Assembly: GCF_013085255.1 (NCBI RefSeq)
Contig: NZ_JABFCX010000002.1
Location: 920,501 to 984,500 of the forward strand
Direction: 5' to 3'
Length of the DNA stretch: 64,000 nt
From: Parvularcula mediterranea
GTDB lineage: Bacteria > Pseudomonadota > Alphaproteobacteria > Caulobacterales > Parvularculaceae
Position 1 is the first letter of the stretch; every line of letters starts with the position of its first letter. A program made the translations under genes and the position numbers. The notes beneath the pieces were generated by a model, which saw nothing but the letters and a program-made list of their open reading frames with translations, had not been told where the DNA came from and searched no databases. Shown here one piece after another: positions 1 to 7,558 of the stretch.

Positions 1-1355
1 GCCTCGACAAGTGCTGACACGGCAAGATCAAGTCCGCCGGTCAGGTCGCGAAGATATGTGTCCTGACGGTCGATCAGCCGGTCATAGGCACCAAGCTGGC
101 TCTGGTAGATCGAGAGCCGCGAGCGCACCTCTTCGATGATCTGCATCGAATCTTCCGGAGCCAGACGAATGGCAGAGGGATTGACCAGCGTCAGGAGCTC
201 ATAGATCCCTGCGGACGCCCGACGCTCGGCCCCGAACTCAGCATCGGTGAAGTAGGGAAGGTCCGAACCGCTGATCGGCGTGGGCGGCGGAAGCGGGGTT
301 GCCGCCGAGGGCTCCGACGGATCCCCTTCGATGAACTGGATGCCGTCGATGGCCGTGCCATCTTCGCGCCCCCAGATATTGAGCGTGTAGATCCCCGGCG
401 CCGCAATATCGACAAAGACCCGCGCACCGCTCAGCGTGTCCCTGGTCCCCCAGCCGCCGCCATTGGGGATTTGCACGCCGCCCGTGCCGGTCAGCACATT
501 GCCGTCGAAACCCACATGGATACTGTCGCCAGCAGGCGCGACACCGATGCCCCGGACGTTGACGTAGTAGCGTCCCGGCGTGTTCACCTGCACGCGATAG
601 TCAATACGCGGAGCATAGGCGAGAACGTCCGATGGGTCCCTGTAAAGGTCCGTCCGGCTGCCAGGTGAGGCGTCCGCGAAGAAGTCGTCCACTCCATCTT
701 CTTCCCAGACCATGAAGCCTTCGAGTGCGCCTGTCCCGGCGACCCATTCATTGACCAGACCATCGCCCCGACCGATCGCTGTCTCGCGGCTGGTGAAGTT
801 CTCCGCATTGATGACGAACTCGCCGTCCAGCTCTTCAAGGCCATCAAAGAAGCTGTCCCTGAGGAAGTCGCCGCCCGCCAGGCTGAGCGTTCGGAAGTCG
901 AACCCCGAGCCTGAGCGATCGAGCCCGATCACCGATGTGGAGATATCGGACTGGGTGAGAAGGTTCGTACCCTGAAAGCTTGAGGCGTTGATGGTGTCGC
1001 GGAACTGCTTGAGGATTTCGCCAAAGACGATGTCCTGTTCCTCGATGGCGATCCCCGTCTGCGCCGTGGGGACGAGGTCGTAGATCTGCTCGACGAGCCG
1101 GTTGAGTTCTTCGATGCCTGCATTGGCTGCACCGATCGCGCCCTCCACGACCGTCAGGTTCTCCCGCAAGCCGGAAAGGACGGTGACGTCGCTCCGCGTC
1201 TTCTGCGAGACGAGAAAGAAGGCTGGGTTGTCATTGGCTCCCCGGACCTTGAGCCCCGTGGAGATCTGGGCGCGCACATCTTCGCCAGCGCTCTGGACCG
1301 CGCGAAGGGTCCTGAGCGCCGTCTGGACTGACGAGATGTTCCCTAGCCCCACCAA
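1..1355 (-). CDS. Flagellin with inserted carbohydrate-binding-like domain (3' end outside window)
   Basis: The N-terminal part reads as the flagellin D0/D1 helical region, with NISSVQTALRTL near residue 6 and the signature QISTGLKVRGANDNPAFF. The C-terminal half (residue 360 on) is again helical and flagellin-like, and runs off the window at about residue 451. Between them, at about residues 205-343, lies a beta-rich segment with GFMVWEEDG, YRVQVNTPGRYYVNVRG and REDGTAIDGIQFI. These match the pattern of CBM6/CBM35-type jelly-roll domains. Such a segment would form the exposed surface of the filament. I chose a TTG start at 1355, preceded by GGAG, because it puts the N-terminus where flagellins begin. 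A GTG at 1379 in the same frame is the alternative. The flagellin call is firm; the identity of the inserted domain is an inference from motif pattern. Confidence 0.85.
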   Translation of the reverse strand, partial: MVGLGNISSVQTALRTLRAVQSAGEDVRAQISTGLKVRGANDNPAFFLVSQKTRSDVTVLSGLRENLTVVEGAIGAANAGIEELNRLVEQIYDLVPTAQTGIAIEEQDIVFGEILKQFRDTINASSFQGTNLLTQSDISTSVIGLDRSGSGFDFRTLSLAGGDFLRDSFFDGLEELDGEFVINAENFTSRETAIGRGDGLVNEWVAGTGALEGFMVWEEDGVDDFFADASPGSRTDLYRDPSDVLAYAPRIDYRVQVNTPGRYYVNVRGIGVAPAGDSIHVGFDGNVLTGTGGVQIPNGGGWGTRDTLSGARVFVDIAAPGIYTLNIWGREDGTAIDGIQFIEGDPSEPSAATPLPPPTPISGSDLPYFTDAEFGAERRASAGIYELLTLVNPSAIRLAPEDSMQIIEEVRSRLSIYQSQLGAYDRLIDRQDTYLRDLTGGLDLAVSALVE

Positions 1356-1379
1356 CGATGAACGCTCCCACGCGGACAC

Positions 1380-1494
1380 AGCTTCCCGGGATTTTATATC
1401 GCCCAGAGGGGTGGAGAACTGGTGAAGATACCCCGTCTCGATGCATCGAATGCCTTGCCAGCCTGCCGCACGGGCGACATAAGGATTTCTTTAT
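1380..1494 (+). promoter_or_regulatory. metK leader / divergent promoter region
   Basis: This 115-bp gap separates the divergent flagellin and metK genes and must hold both promoters. It contains a perfect 12-bp palindrome, TCGATGCATCGA, at about 1438-1449, flanked by CCCGT and ACGGG segments that could pair around it. AAGGA lies 9 nt before the metK ATG. I compared it by eye with the SAM-II and SAM/SAH riboswitch consensus and saw no match, so no riboswitch is claimed. Confidence 0.35.
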
Positions 1495-2685
1495 ATGCCG
1501 ATCCAAGAGGGCCAGCCCGTGACGCGCCAAGACTACATCTTCACCTCGGAGAGTGTTTCCGAGGGCCATCCGGATAAGGTTTCCGACCGCATCTCCGACG
1601 CCATCGTTGACCTGCACCTCTCCAAACAGCCCGAGGCCCGCGTGGCTGTGGAGACCCTGACCACCACCAACCGGGTGGTGCTGGCCGGTGAGACGCGCTG
1701 TGAGCCGGGCGTCTCGGCCGAAGAAATGATCGAGACGGCGCGCGGCGCCATCAAGGCCATTGGCTATGAGCAGGACGGTTTCCACTGGAAGGACGCATCG
1801 ATCGAATGCCACGTCCACGGCCAGTCGACCGAGATCGCGATGGGCGTCGATGCCGGTGACGACAAGGACGAGGGCGCTGGCGACCAGGGCATCATGTTCG
1901 GCTTCGCCACCGACGAGACCGAGAGCCTGATGCCTGCCCCGATCGCCTTCAGCCACGCCATTGTCGGCGCACTGGCGGATGCTCGGCACAAGGGCAGCGA
2001 GGATCGCCTTCTTCCTGACGCGAAGAGCCAGGTCACGGTGAAGTATGAAGGCGGCCGTCCGGTCGGCACGACCTCGGTCGTCGTCTCGACCCAGCACGTC
2101 GCCGGCCTGTCCCAGGCCGACGTCCGCGAAATGGTTCGCCCCTATATCGAGAAGTGCCTGCCGGAAGGCTGGATGCCGCCTGAAGACGAGCTCTATGTGA
2201 ACCCCACAGGCCAGTTCGTGATCGGCGGCCCCGATGGTGACGCTGGCCTCACCGGCCGCAAGATCATCGTCGACACCTATGGCGGCGCAGCGCCCCACGG
2301 CGGCGGCGCTTTCTCAGGGAAAGACCCGACGAAGGTGGACCGCTCGGCTGCCTATGCCTGCCGCTATCTCGCCAAGAACGTCGTCGCCGCTGGCCTTGCC
2401 AGGCGCTGCGTCCTGCAGGTCAGCTACGCCATCGGCGTCGCCAAGCCACTGTCGCTCTATGTCGACTTCCAGGGCACGGGCGAAGTTGGCGAGGCGGAGC
2501 TTGAGAGCAAGCTCCTCGACATCATGGACCTCTCGCCCCGCGGTATCCGCACCCATCTCGGCCTCAACAAGCCGATCTATGAGCGCACCGCTGCCTATGG
2601 CCACTTCGGCCGTGAGCCCGACGCCGATGGCGGCTTCTCCTGGGAGAAGACGGACCTCGTCGACGAGCTGAAACGCGCTTTTTGA
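1495..2685 (+). CDS. metK: S-adenosylmethionine synthetase
   Basis: MetK makes S-adenosylmethionine from methionine and ATP in the cytoplasm. The 396-aa product has the family motifs: [19 protein letters not shown] near the start, the [15 protein letters not shown]-binding hexapeptide region, and [19 protein letters not shown]. Length and motif order are normal for the family. The ATG at 1495 adds eight residues before the usual alphaproteobacterial start, so a GTG at 1519 giving [12 protein letters not shown] directly after it, with AGAGG upstream, is a credible alternative. It is followed by trmB on the same strand, with a palindromic repeat between them. S-adenosylmethionine from this enzyme is used by the neighbouring methyltransferase TrmB and by HpnH further on. 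Confidence 0.97.
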   Translation: MPIQEGQPVTRQDYIFTSESVSEGHPDKVSDRISDAIVDLHLSKQPEARVAVETLTTTNRVVLAGETRCEPGVSAEEMIETARGAIKAIGYEQDGFHWKDASIECHVHGQSTEIAMGVDAGDDKDEGAGDQGIMFGFATDETESLMPAPIAFSHAIVGALADARHKGSEDRLLPDAKSQVTVKYEGGRPVGTTSVVVSTQHVAGLSQADVREMVRPYIEKCLPEGWMPPEDELYVNPTGQFVIGGPDGDAGLTGRKIIVDTYGGAAPHGGGAFSGKDPTKVDRSAAYACRYLAKNVVAAGLARRCVLQVSYAIGVAKPLSLYVDFQGTGEVGEAELESKLLDIMDLSPRGIRTHLGLNKPIYERTAAYGHFGREPDADGGFSWEKTDLVDELKRAF

Positions 2686-2699
2686 GCCTGAAAGACTTT

Positions 2700-2821
2700 A
2701 CCTCTCCCTGTGGGAGAGGTCGAAGACTGCGCAGCAGGCTTCGGGTGAGGGCAGGCGATCCCATCGGCCGGTCGCCCCTCACCCAAAATCGAAGATTTTG
2801 ACCTCTCCCACCGGGAGAGGT
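2700..2821. repeat. Compound palindromic intergenic repeat (CTCTCCC/GGGAGAG type)
   Basis: The element carries two copies of a hairpin ACCTCTCCC-3 nt-GGGAGAGGT, at 2700-2720 and 2801-2821. Between them is a second inverted pair, GGGTGAGGGC with GCCCCTCACCC, and a short AAAATC/GATTTT hairpin at 2784-2798. It fills the metK-trmB gap. A related core recurs at 13285-13302. In RNA form it would fold strongly and may act as a processing or termination signal for metK, though it lacks a T-run. Confidence 0.8.
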
Positions 2822-2850
2822 AGGGCGCTGATCTTCTAGCGAGATGCCCC

Positions 2851-3567
2851 ATGCCCGATAACACCAAACGTCCGTCTGCTGACCGCTCCGAACATCCCGG
2901 AGGGCGCCTCTTTGGGCGGAACAAGGACAAGACGCTGAAGCCCCGTCAGGCACGGCTGGTCGAGGAGCTTCTGCCGAAGGTCAGCTTTTCTGCTGAGGAC
3001 ATCGCCGCCCGGATCGAGGCGCATCAGGGGGCCGTTGCCTTCGAGATCGGCTTTGGCGGCGGTGAGCATCTGGCATGGCAAGCCGAGCGGCATCCCGACA
3101 CGCTTTTCTTCGGCGCGGAGCCGTTTATCAACGGCGTCGCGAAACTCCTTATACAGATCGAAGAAAGGAAGCTGCCGAACGTCCTCGTCCTTGAGGGTGA
3201 TGCGCGGCCAGCGCTCGAAGCCGTCCCGGACGGTGCGCTCCAGACGCTCTACCTCCTTCAGCCCGACCCCTGGCCGAAGAAGCGTCACCACAAGCGGAGG
3301 ATGGTCAGCCAGTGGTTCCTCAGCGAGGCTGCCCGCGCCATCAAAAAAGGCGGTGAGCTGAGGATCAGCTCGGACATTGCCGACTATATTCGCTGGACGC
3401 TCATGCACTGGCAAATGCTTGAGCGCGAGGGCGGAGCCTTTGATTGGCAAGCTGAGGCAATGTCCGATTGGACCGATCCTGGCGAGGACTGGCCGAAGAC
3501 CCGTTACATGGCCAAGGGTGAGGCGGCAGGCCGCCCTGTCACTTATCTGACCTTCACGAAGCGCTGA
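2851..3567 (+). CDS. trmB: tRNA (guanine-N7-)-methyltransferase
   Basis: TrmB methylates G46 of tRNA at N7, using S-adenosylmethionine. The 238-aa protein has the Rossmann methyltransferase glycine motif in FEIGFGGGEHLAWQAERHP at about residues 65-83 and the family motif PDPWPKKRHHKRRMV at about 137-151. An N-terminal basic stretch (FGRNKDKTLKPRQARLVEE) matches TrmB proteins of alphaproteobacteria. It starts 165 bp after metK. Its last 14 nt overlap the end of the convergent adenylation-carrier gene on the other strand. Confidence 0.96.
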   Translation: MPDNTKRPSADRSEHPGGRLFGRNKDKTLKPRQARLVEELLPKVSFSAEDIAARIEAHQGAVAFEIGFGGGEHLAWQAERHPDTLFFGAEPFINGVAKLLIQIEERKLPNVLVLEGDARPALEAVPDGALQTLYLLQPDPWPKKRHHKRRMVSQWFLSEAARAIKKGGELRISSDIADYIRWTLMHWQMLEREGGAFDWQAEAMSDWTDPGEDWPKTRYMAKGEAAGRPVTYLTFTKR

Positions 3568-5542
3568 TCGGGCGGACGTCAGGCGACGCCACTTCCACGT
3601 GGGAGTAAGCCGGAACGTCGGTCATGACCACGCAATTGGGGCCGATCACGCTGTTCCGCCCCACAGTGACCCGTCCTGCGATCACAACGCCAGCACCAAT
3701 GTTGACCCCACTCTCTATGATCGGCTTTCCTCCGAGGTCGGACAGGCGCGCGACCCCAAAGGTCGTGTTCTGACGGATCGTCACGTCATCGCCAATGCGT
3801 AAGGCACCGAGCATCATCCCGCCAAAGTGCTCGATCTTGACCCGGCGACCGACATTGACCGTATAGTCGAGCTTTATTCCGCATACGACATTCACGGCCA
3901 TGTTCATAATCCGGTAGAGAAGGGTGAGGGGTGCCCTCAAGAGCTTCATCCGGACCGACATTCGCCAGTTGCCGAACCTGTGCCAGAAGAGTGCCCAGAA
4001 GCCGTAAGAGAGAAGGCTGCCGTCATTGGTGCGCAGGTCTTCCCGCACCAGGTCCCAGTAGCTGATACTTTTGGGGTTCTGGTTCGTCGCGCCGTCATTG
4101 ACGGGCGCGGCCTCTTCGGCACGCAAGCCTTTCTCCTGTCGAAGCAAGTCGCGCACAGACTGGGTCCGCCAGTCAGCCGGGAGGGCGCCGACCCTCTCTT
4201 CCAACAGCATGCTGAGGTTCAGGACTTGCAGGCTGTCGATCTCTGCCTCGGCCGCGCTGATCCCGGTGTCAGCGTAGTCATCCCCGAGGATCGCGCCGAT
4301 GGGATCCTGCGGCGCAGTCGGGCTGTCCTTAACGAGTCCCGCCAATTCACGGCGCTTAATCTTTCCCGTCTGTGTACGGGGCAATTCATCTGTCTCTGCA
4401 AAGGTCAGAACGCTGCGCGCCGAAAGCTCCATGCTGTTCAGCACCTGCGTTGCTGCATCTTCGAGAGCATCCTTAGGCGGGCCGGAAGCCTCCCGGAGAA
4501 GGAGCACCCGCTCACCATAGACGGGATCGCTCAGGCACCCGATGGCGAAGCCCCCCGAAAGTCCGTACTCGGAGGCGAGCGTGGCCTCGATCGCTTCGGG
4601 CGACACCTTCTTACCGCCGCAATTGATGAGGTCGTCTGCCCTGCCCCCGAAGAAGAGATATTCATCTTCGACGCGCCCAAGGTCTGAGGTACGGAGCCAC
4701 CCCTCTTCATCCGTAAGCGGCTCGATCCTGTCCCCTGAAAGCTTACCCAGAGCGAGGTGGGGGCCGCGAATTTCGATCAGCCCACCCTCGCTGAGGCGCA
4801 CCTCGACGCCGTGAAGCGCTTGCCCGACGCTCTCCAGCATCGCTCCGTCCGTCTGGTCGATCCTGAGAAACGTCGTACGCGACGCTTCGGTGAGGCCGTA
4901 ATGCTGGGTGATGGAAGCGTTCGGGAACTGATCCCTCACGGCCCGTTTCTCCTCCGCATTCATATATTGCGACCCGATCTCAATGAAGCGGACCTTGGGC
5001 CCTGCCTCCGAGAAGAGCTCTTTTCGCTTGAGGAAAATCCGCAGTTGGCTCGGGACGGCGGAGAACGCATCCACCCTTCCTGAAAGCAAATGCTCTGCGA
5101 GCTCATTTGGATCGAAACCGGCTTCAGGCAGAACCGCTTCGCCTTCGACAGCAGCGAGTACGCGGCACCGGCCAAAGCCGAAGGAATGGTGGAGAGGGAC
5201 GCCGATATACTCGCGCGTCCCGCGCTCGATTCCGCTGACGCGGATTAGCCGGTCGACCGTGTTGGCGAGGGCACCTGACGAAATCACGATGGCCTTGGGG
5301 AGACCTTCCGTACCCGATGTAAAATTGATAAGCGCAGGCTCGTCACCGGACGCTGGGAAGGCTGGCAAACCCTCACCACCACCGGAAACTGCGCGCACCT
5401 CAGAGACCCCAGCGGCCTCGATGCGCTCGGCATCGTCCTTGGACCGGAGCGGAACAGCGATGACTCCCTCCTGGAGAATTTCCGCCAGTTTACGGATGTA
5501 ATTCAGGCTGTTCTCGGCCACCAAGCCGATACGCGGCTTCAT
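3554..5542 (-). CDS. Adenylation-carrier protein-hexapeptide acyltransferase fusion
   Basis: This 662-aa protein joins three activities in one chain. Residues 1 to about 415 are an AMP-forming acyl/aminoacyl-activating domain, with the P-loop-like motif INFTSGTEGLPKAI, the A5-like QHYGLTEASR and the C-terminal PRTQTGKIKRREL carrying the catalytic lysine. Residues 420-490 form an acyl carrier domain with EIDSLQVLN; Ser437 would take phosphopantetheine. The C-terminal 170 residues resemble serine O-acetyltransferase, with WDLVREDL followed by left-handed beta-helix hexapeptide repeats (IGAGVVIAGRVTVGRNSVIG). The start is ATG 5542, which overlaps the upstream glycosyltransferase stop as ATGA, giving translational coupling. 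The inference is that the protein activates an acyl group, holds it on its own carrier and passes it to an acceptor, probably a sugar made by the partner. The substrate is unknown. Confidence 0.85.
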   Translation of the reverse strand: MKPRIGLVAENSLNYIRKLAEILQEGVIAVPLRSKDDAERIEAAGVSEVRAVSGGGEGLPAFPASGDEPALINFTSGTEGLPKAIVISSGALANTVDRLIRVSGIERGTREYIGVPLHHSFGFGRCRVLAAVEGEAVLPEAGFDPNELAEHLLSGRVDAFSAVPSQLRIFLKRKELFSEAGPKVRFIEIGSQYMNAEEKRAVRDQFPNASITQHYGLTEASRTTFLRIDQTDGAMLESVGQALHGVEVRLSEGGLIEIRGPHLALGKLSGDRIEPLTDEEGWLRTSDLGRVEDEYLFFGGRADDLINCGGKKVSPEAIEATLASEYGLSGGFAIGCLSDPVYGERVLLLREASGPPKDALEDAATQVLNSMELSARSVLTFAETDELPRTQTGKIKRRELAGLVKDSPTAPQDPIGAILGDDYADTGISAAEAEIDSLQVLNLSMLLEERVGALPADWRTQSVRDLLRQEKGLRAEEAAPVNDGATNQNPKSISYWDLVREDLRTNDGSLLSYGFWALFWHRFGNWRMSVRMKLLRAPLTLLYRIMNMAVNVVCGIKLDYTVNVGRRVKIEHFGGMMLGALRIGDDVTIRQNTTFGVARLSDLGGKPIIESGVNIGAGVVIAGRVTVGRNSVIGPNCVVMTDVPAYSHVEVASPDVRPISAS

Positions 5543-6516
5543 GGGTTGTTCCTCTGTGGCGCAGGCTTCATCAGTGAGCCGACAAAGCACTCCTTCGCAA
5601 AGGTACCGAGCGCAATGCCGCCGCTTTGCGGCCTGCCCCTCAAGCCATCGACCAGCCTCATGGCGCCCACGCCCATTAAATGGCCGACCGCCGCGAAGGC
5701 CGCATAGAGCCTGCCATGGTTCGAGACGAAGTAATGCCGCCAGCTTTCATACCAGTAGGCCGGCAGGGTCTTCGCCGCAGCGCGCCCAGCCTTGATGCCT
5801 GTGGAGACCCCGGCATGGTGCATACACCGCGCACCCGGATGATGGAGCGTCTTCCACCCGGCCTTCGTGATCGCCCGCTGGAAATCGATCTCCTCGAAAT
5901 AGAGGAAGAACCGGTCGTCCATGAAGGGCACGTCTTCGAGGGCGGAACGCTTGACCAAGAAGGCCGCGCCCGACACCCAAGCTACCTGATAGGGCTCGCC
6001 ATCCTGCGACGCCCGGCGGTAGCTAGACTGGAACCCGAGCTTCGAGGCGAAGGGGGCGTTCGTGGTCAGCTCGCCCATGAGGCTTGGGAAGACGAAGGCC
6101 GAGGCCCGCTCGCTGCCGTCCTCGTTTTCAATCCGTGCTCCGACAATGCCGACCTTATCTTCTGCGAACAGCGCCTCGGTGAGCTTCTGCGCACAATTCT
6201 CGGCCAGCAGCGTGTCGGGGTTGAGGAAGAAGACCGCGTCGGGCTGCTCCTCCCGGGCGTAGACGGCGCGCAGGCCCTCATTGTTGCCGCCGGCAAAGCC
6301 GGTGTTGCGCTCCGCCTCGATGAGGGAGACCCAGCTTTCCTTGTCTGCGACGGCTTCCTTCAGCATCGCGACCGAACCGTCGCCCGAAGCATTATCAACG
6401 ATCACCACATCGAGCGTCAGGCCATCGGCCTGCCGCACAGTCTCGAGCCGCTCGAGCGTCGGGAGGATGTACGCGGCGGCGCGGTAGTTGACGATGATGA
6501 CCGTGACGGAACGCAT
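5539..6516 (-). CDS. Family 2 glycosyltransferase
   Basis: The 325-aa protein is a GT-A fold family 2 glycosyltransferase. VTVIIVNYRAA opens the fold, VVIVDNASGDGS binds the nucleotide-sugar, and FLNPDT supplies the metal-binding acidic motif. AWVSGAAFLVKR and FLYFEEIDF match rhamnosyl/O-antigen-type members of the family. A short hydrophobic stretch near the C-terminus may touch the membrane. It is translationally coupled (ATGA) to the adenylation-carrier-acyltransferase gene, so the two probably act on the same glycan. ATG 6516 gives the usual family N-terminus; an in-frame GTG at 6525 is possible. The acceptor is unknown. Confidence 0.9.
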   Translation of the reverse strand: MRSVTVIIVNYRAAAYILPTLERLETVRQADGLTLDVVIVDNASGDGSVAMLKEAVADKESWVSLIEAERNTGFAGGNNEGLRAVYAREEQPDAVFFLNPDTLLAENCAQKLTEALFAEDKVGIVGARIENEDGSERASAFVFPSLMGELTTNAPFASKLGFQSSYRRASQDGEPYQVAWVSGAAFLVKRSALEDVPFMDDRFFLYFEEIDFQRAITKAGWKTLHHPGARCMHHAGVSTGIKAGRAAAKTLPAYWYESWRHYFVSNHGRLYAAFAAVGHLMGVGAMRLVDGLRGRPQSGGIALGTFAKECFVGSLMKPAPQRNNP

Positions 6517-6530
6517 AGAACTCACATTCG

Positions 6531-6615
6531 GGGGTGACAGGCGGGTCTCCGCCTCCTAACTAGCAGGAACAGTTTTCGAAACCATTCGAGAGCGGCCCCG
6601 CGGGGCCGCTTTTTT
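6531..6615 (+). terminator. Hairpin leader with intrinsic terminator just upstream of rimP
   Basis: On the plus strand there are three hairpins in a row: AGGCGG-GTCT-CCGCCT at 6539-6554, GTTT-TCG-AAAC near 6572-6582, and the very stable GCGGCCCCGCGGGGCCGC at 6592-6609, followed by six Ts. The last is a textbook intrinsic terminator. It ends only 13 nt before the rimP ATG and points into rimP, so it can only serve a short plus-strand leader transcript. That suggests attenuation of the rimP-nusA unit. No tRNA or known small RNA was recognised here. Confidence 0.7.
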
Positions 6616-6628
6616 GTTGCCCAAAGCT

Positions 6629-7189
6629 ATGACCACTTACGAAGATCGCCTTACCGAAATCTTGGAGCCAGCCATCGAGGCTGCGGGTTTTGAGCCTGTG
6701 CGTATCCGCATGACCGGAAGCCGGGAGAAGACCCTCCAGGTGATGGCCGAGCGCCCCGACGGCACGATGTCGGCGGAGGACTGCGCAGCCCTCTCCCGCG
6801 CCCTCTCCGAAGTGTTGGAAGAGAAGGATCCGATCGAGGATCCTTACACGCTGGAGGTCTCCTCGCCGGGGATCGATCGGCCATTGACCCGCCTCAAGGA
6901 TTTTGAGCGCTGGGATGGTTTCGCTGCCAAAATTGAATTGACCCAGGCTGTCGAGAATCAGAAGCGGTTCCGCGGCTATGTCGCAGGGGTCGAGGATGAC
7001 AATGTCCTCTTCGACATTGAAGGCGAGGACGAGACGGCGCTCATCCCCTTCGAGCTGATCGCCGCTGCCAAGCTCCTGATGACCGACGAGCTGATCACCG
7101 AGAGCCTCCGCCGCTCGAAAGCCGCCTTGAAAGAAGGCGACGCCGAGTGGGAGCCGAACCGCGACGGCCCACGGACGAACAAGATCTGA
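6629..7189 (+). CDS. rimP: Ribosome maturation factor RimP
   Basis: RimP helps assemble the 30S ribosomal subunit. The 186-aa product shows the N-terminal alpha-beta domain (LTEILEPAIEAAGFEPVRIRM) and the family signature LEVSSPGIDRPLTRLKDFERW at about residues 74-94, then a C-terminal SH3-like barrel. It lies upstream of nusA, as in most bacteria, with a small lipoprotein gene between them. The ATG at 6629 has no good Shine-Dalgarno sequence. The space before it is occupied by a strong terminator hairpin, so expression may depend on read-through. Confidence 0.95.
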   Translation: MTTYEDRLTEILEPAIEAAGFEPVRIRMTGSREKTLQVMAERPDGTMSAEDCAALSRALSEVLEEKDPIEDPYTLEVSSPGIDRPLTRLKDFERWDGFAAKIELTQAVENQKRFRGYVAGVEDDNVLFDIEGEDETALIPFELIAAAKLLMTDELITESLRRSKAALKEGDAEWEPNRDGPRTNKI

Positions 7190-7545
7190 TGGCGCGCCCC
7201 CTCCCCTCTCACCCGTCTTCCCGGAAAGCCAACGGCTTATCCGGGATCCATGGACTGACCGGCGCACAAGATAATGTGGTGGGTCCATGGGTCCCGGCTC
7301 TCCGCTGCGCTGCGGCCGGGATGACGGTGTTCCTGAGCGGTTGCGAATTCCTTGCTCAAGACTCTTGTCTCGACGATGGCGGGGTCTGGGATGCCGAGAC
7401 GGAGGAGTGCTCCTGCACCTACACCCAACGCGGAACCTACGAAGACGAGCCGTCTACAGAACAACTCGAATGGCGCGACTGGTGCGCCGACAAGTCCAAT
7501 CTTGAATCAATCCGGAACGCGGCCACCCCCGCGCCGAGCCCATAA
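7189..7545 (+). CDS. Small cysteine-rich putative lipoprotein, 5' end invaded by a palindromic repeat
   Basis: The ORF runs in frame from an ATG overlapping the rimP stop (TGATG) to just before nusA, giving 118 aa. The C-terminal 70 residues look like a real small exported protein: VFLSGCEF reads as a lipobox, followed by DSCLDDGGVWDAETEECSC and a last Cys. The part before the lipobox is not a signal peptide. It is encoded by a palindromic repeat at about 7213-7326 that is also intergenic in type. I infer the repeat replaced or split the original signal peptide. A later ATG at 7321 would leave only seven residues around the lipobox. The product may therefore be non-functional or misrouted. 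No function is known for the conserved part. Confidence 0.5.
   Translation: MARPLPSHPSSRKANGLSGIHGLTGAQDNVVGPWVPALRCAAAGMTVFLSGCEFLAQDSCLDDGGVWDAETEECSCTYTQRGTYEDEPSTEQLEWRDWCADKSNLESIRNAATPAPSP
7213..7326. repeat. Palindromic repeat element inside a coding frame
   Basis: The element has an outer arm pair, CCGGGATCCATGGAC (about 7240) with GTCCATGGGTCCCGG (about 7285-7300), and a smaller hairpin, CCGGAAAGCC-AAC-GGCTTATCCGG, at its left end. The right end, GCTGCGCTGCGGCCGGGATGAC, is typical of dispersed alphaproteobacterial palindromes. It keeps an open frame through the small lipoprotein ORF, in the manner of palindromic elements known to insert within Rickettsia genes. Confidence 0.7.
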
Positions 7546-7558
7546 GGGAGACTAACCC

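Noticed and set aside
1380-1494. SAM-II or SAM/SAH riboswitch before metK
   Set aside because: Consensus elements were not found by eye; kept only as an unclassified structured leader.
1231-2298. Long minus-strand frame of 355 codons opposite metK
   Set aside because: It is the complement of strongly conserved metK codons, with no family motifs, and would overlap the flagellin start. It is a GC-rich shadow.
6526-6590. Possible tRNA before the rimP terminator (GTTTTCGAAAC looks T-arm-like)
   Set aside because: No acceptor stem, D-arm or anticodon arm can be formed in the available 65 bases.
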